Assembly (NCBI GenBank): GCA_964016885.1
Contig: OZ024743.1
Location: 80,087,425 to 80,151,424 of the forward strand
From: Eledone cirrhosa
Taxonomy: Eukaryota; Mollusca; Cephalopoda; Octopoda; Eledonidae
DNA: 64,000 nucleotides
Direction: 5' to 3'
Shown in pieces: positions 43,176-51,199 of the stretch. The notes beneath the pieces were generated by a model. It ran no database searches. It saw nothing but the letters and a program-made list of their open reading frames with translations, and was not told the DNA's origin. Position numbers and translations under genes: made by a program. Numbering within the stretch: the stretch's first letter is position 1; each line of letters opens with the position of its first letter.

Positions 43176-43353
43176 GTTTCTACTTTTGGCACAAGGCCAG
43201 CAATTACCCAGTGCATTACTGGTACTTTATTTTATCGACCCCGTAAGGATGAAAGGCAAAGTCAACCTCGGCGGGATTTGAACTCAGATCGTAAAGGGAC
43301 GTAACTATGCTGGAAAGCATGGCGTCCGACCCTCTACCGATACTGCCAATCCA
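43172..43353 (-). mobile_element. Cephalopod-type tRNA-derived SINE, copy A (short subfamily)
   Basis: A near-complete SINE on the minus strand. The tRNA-like head lies at the right: A box within plus-strand CTCTACCGATACTGCCA (43332-43348) and B box within GGGATTTGAACT (43273-43284). The conserved body follows leftwards (ATCGACCCCGTAAGGATGAA, then GGCACAAGGCCAGCAATT). The 3' end is GTAGAAACAATT. Length is about 182 bp. It lacks a pyrimidine-rich segment of about 25 bp present in copies C and D, so it belongs to a shorter subfamily. Family assignment is from recalled octopus/squid SINE sequence. Confidence 0.9.
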
Positions 43354-43817
43354 GTCTGAGATAAAGAGGAGTAAAATGCATTACTTAAGGAGTCCGTGTA
43401 AAATTATTTAAACATCACTGGAGAGTTCAGACAACAATTACATTAAGAATGTTTGCTTTAATGCTCACAACAATGAAGGCTTCCGTTAAAAATTAGGTTT
43501 CTGGTAGCCACTGATGTCCCTCTTGTCTCTGTTAAACAGAAGTTGCAGTCGTTTGACATATTTCTAAACGTTGGAGCTTTGTTTACTATTGATTAAGTGA
43601 TGTTAGTGTTTGTTCCTTTCCCATGATAGCCAAATATATTTGGAGAGTGTTGTAGTTTCTATTTGACAGCGATGGAACCACATGTATTGGTGCAAACAGC
43701 TTTACAATGTGTGCTTCATATATAGTAGACTTTAGAATTGTAATGATGCACATTACATAATGTTGATATACGAATGATGAGTTCATGAGCAGAGATGCTA
43801 TAAAATGGCATATATAA
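43354..43817. other. Single-copy AT-rich stretch, nothing recognised
   Basis: No repeat structure, RNA gene or credible coding region is seen. A 66-codon minus-strand frame (43586-43786) has no recognisable features and AT-biased composition. Confidence 0.65.
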
Positions 43818-43909
43818 AATAGGGTGTGACCCTTAAAAGACGGGGAAAAAATCTCGTCATCGGCCGCTATGGAAATCTTTTTCCGTCTTTTAAGCGTCGT
43901 CAGCCTATT
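43818..43909. mobile_element. Small palindromic MITE-like hairpin, element 4
   Basis: A 92-bp near-palindrome. Its best-paired part is CTTAAAAGACGG (43832-43843) against CCGTCTTTTAAG (43883-43894). Pairing continues inward (GGAAAAAATC against GAAATCTTTTTCC) and outward to AATAGG at the left and CCTATT at the right, with a 1-bp length difference. The loop is about 17 bp. It looks like a foldback or MITE remnant. No target duplication was identified. Confidence 0.7.
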
Positions 43910-44013
43910 CTATTGTATCTCTGTACATGAGCACCATTTTTTTGTATTAACTTTTTTTTTTTATATCCTCCACGCTTAAAATCCGGAAGGTTAGCTACGT
44001 ATTTTCTTGGTTT
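43910..44013. other. Poly-T rich spacer
   Basis: Runs of T (about 43937-43963) in AT-rich DNA with no gene. The spacer lies between hairpin element 4 and the target duplication of SINE copy B. Confidence 0.6.
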
Positions 44014-44218
44014 ACATTACATAATTGTTTCTACTTTTGGCACAAGGCCAGCAATTATCACAGTGTATTACTGGTACTTTATTTTATCGATCCCGTAAGG
44101 ATGAAAGACAAAGTTAACCTCGGCGGGATTTGAAGTCATACCATATAGGACCATAACTCTTTGCTGTAAAGCATGGAATCAGACCCTCTACCGATACTGC
44201 CAATCCACATTACGTAAT
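44014..44218 (-). mobile_element. SINE copy B with target-site duplication (short subfamily)
   Basis: A minus-strand SINE of the same short subfamily as copy A, body 44026-44206. It is flanked by a 12-bp duplication: ACATTACATAAT (44014-44025) and ACATTACGTAAT (44207-44218), one mismatch. This supports target-primed insertion. The 3' tail sits in the AATT of the left duplication. A and B boxes are recognisable. Confidence 0.9.
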
Positions 44219-44457
44219 ACAAAGCGACAACACTTTGTATTTTTCAGCAGAAAAGCTCTATATTTCTGCCATGGAATCTCTGCTTATTTCTGCACATACC
44301 TGTAATTGTATCAGCTTTCATCCAAGCTAGTTTTAGCCGGCTACAGCCAGTGAATTTGCAACATCACTTACTTTCGTGTGTTTTTTTTTTGTTTCTCCTG
44401 TAGTTCTAACTTGCAAAGAAAACCTTTCCCAGATCAATCGTAACCACACACATATAT
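44219..44457. other. Single-copy stretch, nothing recognised
   Basis: AT-rich DNA with a 12-T run (about 44379-44390). A 65-codon plus-strand frame starting at 44376 runs into the following MITE and is not a credible gene. Confidence 0.6.
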
Positions 44458-44629
44458 CTCTAAATCAGCGGTCACCAACCGGTGGTCCGCGAGAAAATGT
44501 TGGTGCTCCGCAGAAAAATTTTAATGTATTTATCTTTTTAAAAAAATTGTTAGTAGTCGTCCACGGGATTTAAAATTGTGAATTTAGAGGTCCGTGAGTT
44601 CCGAAAGGTTGGCGACCGCTGCTCTAAAT
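44458..44629. mobile_element. hAT-type MITE with 8-bp target duplication, element 5
   Basis: The element occupies 44466-44621 (156 bp). Its terminal inverted repeats CAGCGGTCACCAACC and GGTTGGCGACCGCTG match at 14 of 15 positions. It is flanked by a perfect 8-bp direct repeat CTCTAAAT (44458-44465 and 44622-44629). CAG-type ends, an 8-bp target duplication and a GGTCACCAACC-like terminus are typical of non-autonomous hAT elements. The interior is AT-rich and non-coding. Confidence 0.92.
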
Positions 44630-44634
44630 GTTTC

Positions 44635-44847
44635 GGATTAACAGTATAGATAGAGCGTCGGACACCATGCTTCGGGGCATAAGTTTCGACCCTTTACGTT
44701 TTGAGTTCAAATCCCACCGAGGTTAGCTTCGCCTTTCATCCTTACGGGGTCGATAAATAAAGTACCTGTAATGCACTGGGCTCGATTTAATCGACTTTCC
44801 TCTCCCCTTCAACTTGCTGGCCTTGTGCTTAAAGTAGAAATAATTAT
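44635..44847 (+). mobile_element. SINE copy C, plus strand (long subfamily)
   Basis: A plus-strand copy of the cephalopod-type SINE. The head keeps CAGTATAGATAGAGCGTCGG (A-box region) and GAGTTCAAATCCCACC (B box). The body includes CGCCTTTCATCCTTACGGGG, and the 3' end is AAAGTAGAAATAATTAT. Unlike copies A and B it keeps the TCGATTTAATCGAC plus pyrimidine-rich segment before TTGCTGGCC, which marks a longer and probably older subfamily. Confidence 0.85.
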
Positions 44848-45021
44848 CGCCATGCTTTGCAGCAGAGAGTTTACAGCAGCTGAAGTTAACTTTGCCTTTC
44901 ATCCATACGGGGTCGATAAAATAAGGTACCCGTAACGTACTGGGTTGATTTAATCGACGTTCCCCTAACCCCAAATTACTGGCCTTGTGCCTTTACTAGA
45001 AACCATTATTATTATTATTAT
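44848..45021 (+). mobile_element. SINE copy D, plus strand, head-truncated
   Basis: It begins inside the tRNA-like region (CGCCATGCTTTGCAGCAG), continues through the body (CTTTGCCTTTCATCCATACG, TGATTTAATCGACG) and ends in an ATT repeat tail (45005-45021). It follows directly on the tail of copy C, so the copies stack head to tail. An 83-codon minus-strand frame across copies C and D (44723-44974) is a product of SINE sequence. Confidence 0.8.
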
Positions 45022-45200
45022 GTGGATTGGCGGACTAGTTACAACGTCGGACAAGTGCTTTGCGGTATTACTAAAAGCTTTGTATGTCCCAGCGAGGTCA
45101 ACTTGGCCGTACAACTTTCTAAATTCAATAAAGTACCAGTTAAACACTGACATTGACTCACAGGAATATCCCCTCTCCTTAAATTGGTGGCCTTATGTCA
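45022..45200 (+). mobile_element. SINE copy E, plus strand, strongly diverged
   Basis: It starts GTGGATTGGCGGACTAGTTA immediately after the ATT tail of copy D. Eroded SINE landmarks remain: GTCGGACAAGTGCTTTGCGG, CCAGCGAGGTCAACTTGGCC, AATAAAGTACCAGTTAAACAC and GGTGGCCTTATG. The B box is no longer recognisable. It is the third member of a head-to-tail stack and the most decayed. Confidence 0.7.
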
Positions 45201-45255
45201 TGAGAGATAGAGAAAGAGTAAGGGGAAGGAGAGAGAGAGAGAGAGAGAGAGAGTA
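45201..45255. repeat. GA-rich microsatellite
   Basis: Purine-rich tract with about 12 GA units (45229-45253) directly following SINE copy E. Confidence 0.88.
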
Positions 45256-45594
45256 GTCAAATTACTCACCATCAAAACCAAACATCACTAAATATAAACT
45301 CTTCTTTTCCAGTTCTTTCGTTCTTATTTTAAGAAACTAAAGCTTGATAAATGTCTTTCGAAATATTTTCATTTTATTTTCGAATCATTTTAAGTTGGAA
45401 GTGAATTAAATTTCATATTTTTTTTTGTATTTTCATTTAATGTTTGTAGCAAAAAAACTGTTTGTTTTACTCTCCTTAAATTCTTGGCTCGTTCCCGTTT
45501 CTAACCTCATTCTACCCAGTTATCTGTTAACTCACTTAGTTGCTCCCTTAAAATAGTGGCGGTCTTCATTTTTGTTTTAGTCATCGTCTAAGTT
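45256..45594. other. AT-rich non-coding stretch, nothing recognised
   Basis: No open frame, repeat or RNA feature could be supported beyond short T and A runs. Confidence 0.65.
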
Positions 45595-45786
45595 TTAAGG
45601 ACATATCAATCTTTTACTTGTTTACGTCATTAAAATGTGTCGATGCTGGGGCACCACCTTAAAGGCATAATCATTTACTTGTATACGCCATTAAACTATG
45701 GCCATGCTGGGGCACCACATTAAGGACATATCAATCTTTTACTTGTTTACGTCATTGAACTGTGGCCAAGCTGGGGCACCACCTTA
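45595..45786. repeat. Three-copy tandem repeat of about 62 bp
   Basis: Three imperfect copies start near 45597, 45661 and 45722. Each contains TTTACTTGTTTACGTCATTA or a close variant and ends in GCTGGGGCACCAC. Copies 1 and 3 are more alike (both have GGACATATCAATCTTTTACT) than either is to copy 2, which is about 3 bp shorter. Confidence 0.85.
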
Positions 45787-46065
45787 TAGCTAATTAGTGG
45801 ATCCCATCTACCCCATCCTAGTACCTACATTATTAATCTCTTTGTCGAAAATCTATCACGCGGACTTTCCCAGAAAATTAGGTAAATTTCTGAGAAAGAT
45901 TCAAACACTGAGTTTGTAATACAAATGGAATTATTAGAATTAGAAGCCAAATTTCTCTTATATTAAGTTCTAGCATCTTTAAAAGGTCACATTAGATAAT
46001 GTGGTCACGGTTGGAAGATAATTGTCCATAGGACATCTCTATGAAGCTGATTTTACCAGAATTTG
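45787..46065. other. Single-copy AT-rich stretch
   Basis: No gene is seen. A small perfect stem, CACATTA/TAATGTG with a 2-base loop, lies near 45990. Its significance is doubtful. Confidence 0.55.
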
Positions 46066-46145
46066 ACCTAGACCCGAATTTGAACTCAGAACCTCAGGCC
46101 TCAGAACGTACAGGGACATAACAATACACTATTATGACTTTCTAT
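46066..46145 (-). mobile_element. SINE fragment around the B box
   Basis: ACCCGAATTTGAACTCAGAA and CAGAACGTACAGGGACATAA match the B-box and head-body region of the local SINE on the minus strand. Both ends are eroded, so the boundaries are approximate. Confidence 0.5.
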
Positions 46146-46220
46146 TAATTCAGCTATTTACTACCATTGTCGGTATATGAAATAATAGTTTTGAAGATAT
46201 ACACTTCTATTTGGAGGGGG

Positions 46221-46378
46221 ATTACAGTCAAATACATCAACCACAGCAATTGGTTGGTACTTTATTTATCGATACCATTACGACGAAAACCAAATTTTGC
46301 TCGATAGGTTATTAACTCAGAGAGTAAACGGCCATAACTAATGCAGTCGGGTGCTCTAACAAATATGTGAATCCACCC
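46221..46378 (-). mobile_element. Decayed SINE copy, long subfamily
   Basis: Recognisable in order: AATACATCAACCACAGCAAT, TTGGTACTTTATTTATCGAT, ATTAACTCAGAGAGTAAACG, GTCGGGTGCTCTAAC and TGAATCCACC. The order and spacing match a minus-strand SINE keeping the longer 3' body. The B box is mutated (TTATTAACTCA). Confidence 0.65.
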
Positions 46379-46393
46379 CTCTGGACTTTTACT

Positions 46394-46500
46394 GTTTTTG
46401 TCCACCTAGAAGGAATGAAAGGTAAAGTCGAACCCAGAACGTAAATACCCGTAACTAAATACTGTAAAGCATTTTGTCCGACGCTCTACCGAATTGCTAA
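46394..46500 (-). mobile_element. Partial SINE (head and proximal body)
   Basis: Holds GGAATGAAAGGTAAAGTCGA, CCAGAACGTAAATACCCGTA, ACTAAATACTGTAAAGCATT and GTCCGACGCTCTACCGAATT on the plus strand, i.e. a minus-strand SINE head. Its outer end runs straight into the first TAATAATGTCTG unit of the 16-bp minisatellite. This copy is also the best local comparator for the Sat2 monomer (AACGTAA then, after seven bases, GTAACTAA). Confidence 0.75.
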
Positions 46501-46721
46501 TAATGTCTGAAGTTAATAATGTCTATAGCTAATAATGTTTGCAGTCAATAATGTATGTAGTTAATAATGTATGTAGTCAATCATGTCTGTAGTTAATAAT
46601 GTCTGTAGTCAATAATGTCCGTAATAATGTCTGTAGATAATAATGTCTGTAGTTAATAATGTCTGTAGTTAATAATGTCTGTAGTCAATAATATCTGTAG
46701 TTAATAATGTCTGTAATTAAT

Positions 46722-46815
46722 AATTGTTTCTACCTTTGGCACAAGGCCAGCAATTACCCAGTACATTACTGGTACTTTATTTTATCGACCCCGCAAGGAT
46801 GAAAGGCAAAGTCAA
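46722..46815 (-). mobile_element. SINE insertion S1, 5'-truncated
   Basis: The 3' half of the short-subfamily SINE: the tail AATTGTTTCTAC joins array TAAT at the left, and the element ends at CAAAGTCAA, missing the whole tRNA-like head. The break shares GTCAATAATG with the array, so microhomology is possible. Confidence 0.88.
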
Positions 46816-47574
46816 TAATGTCTGAAGTTAATAATGTCTGTAGTTAATAATGTATGTAATAATGTCTGTAGTTAATAATGTCTGTAATAATGGCTGTGGT
46901 TAATAATGTCTGTAGTCCATAATGTCTGTAGTCAATAATGTCTGTAGTTAATAATGTCTGTAGTTAATAATGTCTGTAGTTAATAATGTCAGAAGTTAAA
47001 AATGTCTGAAGTTAATGTCTGTAATAATCACTGTAGTCAATAATGTCTGTAGTTAATAATGTCTGAAGATAATAATGTCTGTCATAATGTCTGAAGTTAA
47101 TAATGTCTGTAGTCAATAATGTCTGTCATAATGTCTGAAGTTAATAATGTCTGTAGTCAATAATGTCTGTAATAATGTCTGTAGTTAATAATGTCTGTAG
47201 TCAATAATATCTGTAGTTAATAATCTCTGTAGTCAATAATGTCTGTAGTTAATAATGTCTGTAGTCAATAATGTCTGTAGTTAATAATGTCTGTTGTCAA
47301 TTATGTCTGTAATAATGTCTTTAGTTAATAATGTCTGTAGTTAATAAGGTCTGTAGTAAATAATGTCTGTAATAATGTCTGTAGTCAATAATGTCTGTTG
47401 TCAATAATGTCTGTAGTTAATAATGTCTGTAGCTAATAATGTCTGTAGTCAATAATGTCTGTAGTTAATAAGGCCTGTAGTAAATAATGTCTGTAATAAT
47501 GTCTGTAGTCAATAATGTCTGTTGTCAATAATGTCTGTAGTTAATAATGTCTGTAGTTAATAATGTCTGTAATA

Positions 47575-47719
47575 ATTACTGGTACTTTAATTTATCGAAC
47601 CCGTAAGGATGAAATGCAAAATGAACCTCGGCGGGATTTGAACTCAGACTGTAAATGGACGTAACTATGCTAGAAAGCATGGTGCCCAACCCTCTACCGA
47701 TACTGCCAATTCACCGCTC
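47575..47719 (-). mobile_element. SINE insertion S2, 3'-truncated
   Basis: The head and proximal body are present (CTCTACCGATACTGCCAATT near the right end; B box GGGATTTGAACT). The 3' portion before ATTACTGGTACTTT is missing, including the GGCACAAGGCC motif and the tail. The junction reads AATAATTACTGG, sharing AATAATTA-type sequence with the array. Loss of the 3' end is unusual for a target-primed insertion and suggests later recombination or deletion. Confidence 0.85.
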
Positions 47720-47934
47720 TCGTCTGTAATAATGTCTGTAGATAATAATGTCTGTAGTTAATAATGTCTGTAATCAATAATGTTAGTAATAATGTCTGTA
47801 GTCAATAATGTCTGTAGTTAATAATGTCTGTAATAATGTCTGTAATAATGTCTGTAGTCAATAATGTCTGTAGTTAATAATGTCTGTAATAATGTCTGTA
47901 ATAATGTCTCTAGTTAATAATGTCTGTAGTTAAT

Positions 47935-48122
47935 AATTGTTTCTACATTTGGCACAAGGCCAGCAAATACCCCGTGCATTACTGATACTTTATTTTATCG
48001 ACCCCGGAAGGATGAAAAGCAAAGTTAACCTCGGCGGGATTTTAACTCAGATCATACAGGGAGGTAACTCTATGCTTTAAAGCATGGGGTCCGACCCTCT
48101 ACTGATACTGCCAATCCAGCGC
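47935..48122 (-). mobile_element. SINE insertion S3, full length
   Basis: Complete short-subfamily copy from tail AATTGTTTCTACATTTGG to head CTACTGATACTGCCAATCC followed by AGCGCT. B box is slightly mutated (GGGATTTTAACT). It lies in register with the array TAATAAT at the tail side. Confidence 0.9.
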
Positions 48123-48584
48123 TGTAGTCAATAATGTCTGTAATAATGTCTGTAGTTAATAATGTCTGTAATAATGTCTGTAGTTAATAATGTATGTAGT
48201 CAATAATGTCTGTAGTTAATAATTTATGTAGTTAATAATGTCTGTAATAATGTCTGTAGTTAATAATGCCTGTAGTTAATAATATCTGTAGTTAATAATG
48301 TCTGTAGTTGATAATGTCTGTAGTTAATAATGGCTGTAGTCAATAATGTCTGTAATAATCTCTGTAGTTAATAATGTCTGTAGTTAATAATGTATGTGGT
48401 CAATAATGTCTGTAATAATGTCTGTAATAATGTAAGTAGTTAATAATGTCTGTAGTTAATAATGTCTGTAGTTAATAATATCTGTAGTCAATAATGTCTG
48501 TAGTCAATAATGTCTGTAATAATGTCTGTAGTTAATAATGTATGTAGTCAATAATGTCTGTAGTCAAAAATGTCTATAGTTAAT

Positions 48585-48775
48585 AATTGTTTCTACCTAT
48601 GGCAAAATGCCTGCAATTTTCCCAGTGTATTACTGGTACTTTATTTTATCGACCTCATAAGGACGAATGGCAAAGTTAACCTCGGCGGGATTTGAACTCA
48701 GACAATAAAGGGCCGTAACCTTTTGCTTGCAAAGCATGGCGTCTCACCCTCTACCGATACAGACAATCCACCGCT
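48585..48775 (-). mobile_element. SINE insertion S4, full length
   Basis: Complete copy with more body substitutions than S3 and S5 (GGCAAAATGCCTGCAATTTT, GACCTCATAAGGACGAATGG). The head ends CTACCGATACAGACAATCCA followed by CCGCT. Tail sits on TAATAAT. B box GGGATTTGAACT is intact. Confidence 0.9.
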
Positions 48776-48819
48776 CTGTAATAATGTCTGTAATAATGTC
48801 TCTAGTTAATAATGTCTAT

Positions 48820-49019
48820 AGTTAATAATTGTTTCTACTTTAGGCACAAGGCCAGCAATTACCCAGTGCATTACTGGTACTTTATTTTATCGACCACGTA
48901 AGGATGAAAGGCAAAGTTAACCTCGGTGGGATTTGAACTTAGATCGTAAAGGGACGTAACTATGCTGCAAAGCATGGCGTGCGACCCTCTACCGATACTG
49001 CCAATCCACAGTTAATAAT
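48820..49019 (-). mobile_element. SINE insertion S5, full length with 10-bp target duplication
   Basis: Complete short-subfamily copy (48830-49009) flanked by AGTTAATAAT at 48820-48829 and 49010-49019. The duplicated target is itself part of the 16-bp array unit, so the duplication could also be chance array phase. B box GGGATTTGAACT and A-box region CTCTACCGATACTGCCA are intact. Confidence 0.9.
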
Positions 49020-49204
49020 GTCTGTAGTTAATAATGTCTCTAGTCAATAATGTATGTAGTTAACAATGTCTGTAGTTAATAATATCTGTTGTCAATAATG
49101 TCTGTAGTAATAATGTCTGCAGTTAATAATGTCTGTAATAATGTCTGTAATAACGTCTGTAATTAATAATGTCTGTAATTAATAATGTCTGTAGTTAACA
49201 ATGT

Positions 49205-49436
49205 CTGTAGTTAATAATGTCTGTTGTTACTACGTTAACAATGTATGTAGTTAATAATGTCTGTTGTTACTACGTTAACAATGTATGTAGTTAATAATGT
49301 CTGTTGTTACTACGTTAACAATGTCTGTAGTCAATAATGTCTGTTGTTACTACGTTAATAATGTCTGATGTTACTACGTTAACAATGTCTGTAGTCAATA
49401 ATGTCTGTTGTTACTACGTTAACAATATCTGTAGTT
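49205..49436. repeat. 40-bp higher-order unit at the right edge of the 16-bp array
   Basis: CTGTTGTTACTACGTTAACA recurs at 49221, 49261, 49301 and 49341, a 40-bp step equal to two 16-bp units plus an 8-bp insert (TTACTACG). Further degenerate copies reach 49436. Confidence 0.85.
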
Positions 49437-49937
49437 GCTGGTGACAGTAATATTGTGGTTATTGTAGTTTCTACTCTTATCAGTCGTTATAGTTCTAACA
49501 TCAACGCATATTGTATGTCCCCTGAAAGTCCCCAGCATCAGTTGTTGAAGCCTTAATACCTTCTAATGGTTTAGCAGATAATATCTAGAAACATCTTACT
49601 ACCTCAAATATTGAAACTATTTTTATTTGTGTAGAGATCCTGATGAAAGTTTGTAGCATTCTAATGGAACAAATTGTTAATGTGATGACACTGACTTGTG
49701 AAGGTAGTGTTGTAGAGGACATGAAAGCGGCTGAGTATTCCACAGACACGTGTACCCTTAATGTAATTCTCCGAATGATTCAGTGTGCCAAGGCTAACAT
49801 TTGAAGTACAAGTAGAGTATATCAAATTGGTGACCTCGTGACTACAAAAGTAGTTATTTAACTATTCAGAGAAGCTGCGTCCAGTTTCTTATAAATACAC
49901 AAAGTCAGACATTTGATGAAGACGGGTTGGTTAATTA
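49437..49937. other. Single-copy stretch, nothing recognised
   Basis: About 500 bp without repeats, RNA-like features or a credible open frame. It may be the original non-repetitive DNA between the two tandem arrays. Confidence 0.65.
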
Positions 49938-50026
49938 AACCAACTGAGGTATTTGACAGTTACCTTCTCTTATCCACCCCGGAAAGAAGAAAAGTTAGAT
50001 CGACTCACGCAGGATATGGACTTCTG
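49938..50026 (-). mobile_element. Decayed SINE body at the left boundary of Sat2
   Basis: The sequence GAGGTATTTGACAGTTACCT, CTTATCCACCCCGGAAAGAA, AGTTAGATCGACTCACGCAG, GATATGGACTTCTGAACGTA follows the SINE body in order (TGGTACTTTA, TTATCGACCCCGTAAGGATG, AAGTCAACCTCGGCGGGATT, TGAACTCAGAACGTA). It runs without a break into the first 57-bp Sat2 monomer. The 3' end is eroded. Confidence 0.65.
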
Positions 50027-51199
50027 AACGTATCCAGGTGTAACTAAGTATCACCAGGTCTGGTACCAACCTCCACATCTACCAACGTAACCAGGTGTAA
50101 CTAAGTATCACCAGGTCTGGTACCATCCTCCACATCTACCAACGTAACCAAGTGTAACTAAGTATCACCAGGTCTGGTACCATCCTCCACATCTACCAAC
50201 GTAACCAGGTGTAACTAAGTATCACCAAGTCTGGTACCATCCTCCACATCTACCAACGTAACCAGGTGTAACTAAGTATCACCAGATCTGGTACCATCCT
50301 CCACATCTACCAGCGTAACCAGGTGTAACTAAGTATCACCAGGTCTGGTACCAACCTCCACATCTACCAACGTAACCAAGTGTAACTAAGTATCACCAGG
50401 TCTGGGACACACCTCCACATCTACCAACGTAACCAGGTGTAACTAAGTATCACCAGGTCTGGGACACACCTCCACATCTACCAACGTAACCAGGTGTAAC
50501 TAAGTATCACCAGGTCTGGTACCATTCTCCACATCTACCAACGTAACCAAGTGTAACTAAGTATCACCAGGTCTGGTACCATCCTCCACATCTACCAACG
50601 TAACCAAGTGTAACTAAGTATCACCAGGTCTGGTACCAACCTCCACATCTACCAACGTAACCAGGTGTAACTAAGTATCACCAAGTCTGGTACCATCCTC
50701 CACATCTACCAACGTAACCAGGTGTAACTAAGTATCACCAGATCTGGTACCATCCTCCACATCTACCAGCGTAACCAGGTGTAACTAAGTATCACCAGGT
50801 CTGGTACCAACCTCCACATCTACCAACGTAACCAAGTGTAACTAAGTATCACCAGGTCTGGGACACACCTCCACATCTACCAACGTAACCAGGTGTAACT
50901 AAGTATCACCAAGTCTGGTACCATCCTCCACATCTACCAACGTAACCAGGTGTAACTAAGTATCACCAGGTCTGGTACCAACCTCCACATCTACCAACGT
51001 AACCAGGTGTAACTAAGTATCACCAGGTCTGGTACCATCCTCCACATATTCCAACGTAACCAGGTGTAACTAAGTATCACCAGGTCTGGTACCATCCTCC
51101 ACATCTACCAACGTAACCAGGTGTAACTAAGTATCACCAGGTCTGGTACCAACCTCCACATCTACCAACGTAACCAGGTGTAACTAAGTATCACCAGGT

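Larger units (their letters stand above)
46499..49436. repeat. 16-bp minisatellite, unit TAATAATGTCTGTAGT
   Basis: Degenerate tandem array. The common unit alternates TTAATAATGTCTGTAG and TCAATAATGTCTGTAG, with shortened 11-bp forms (TAATAATGTCTG without TAGT) scattered throughout. About 2.1 kb of array remains after subtracting five SINE insertions, equivalent to roughly 130 units. Its TAATAAT core resembles the ATT-rich tails of local SINEs. There is no coding potential. Confidence 0.95.

Noticed and set aside
43586..43786. 66-codon minus-strand frame
   Set aside because: Short, AT-biased, no recognisable motif and no supporting neighbours.
44723..45256. Open frames of 62-89 codons on both strands
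   Set aside because: They lie inside SINE copies C, D and E and the GA tract; SINEs do not encode protein.
45980..46005. Small CACATTA/TAATGTG stem as a regulatory hairpin or terminator
   Set aside because: Only seven base pairs with a two-base loop in AT-rich DNA, no neighbouring gene; likely chance.
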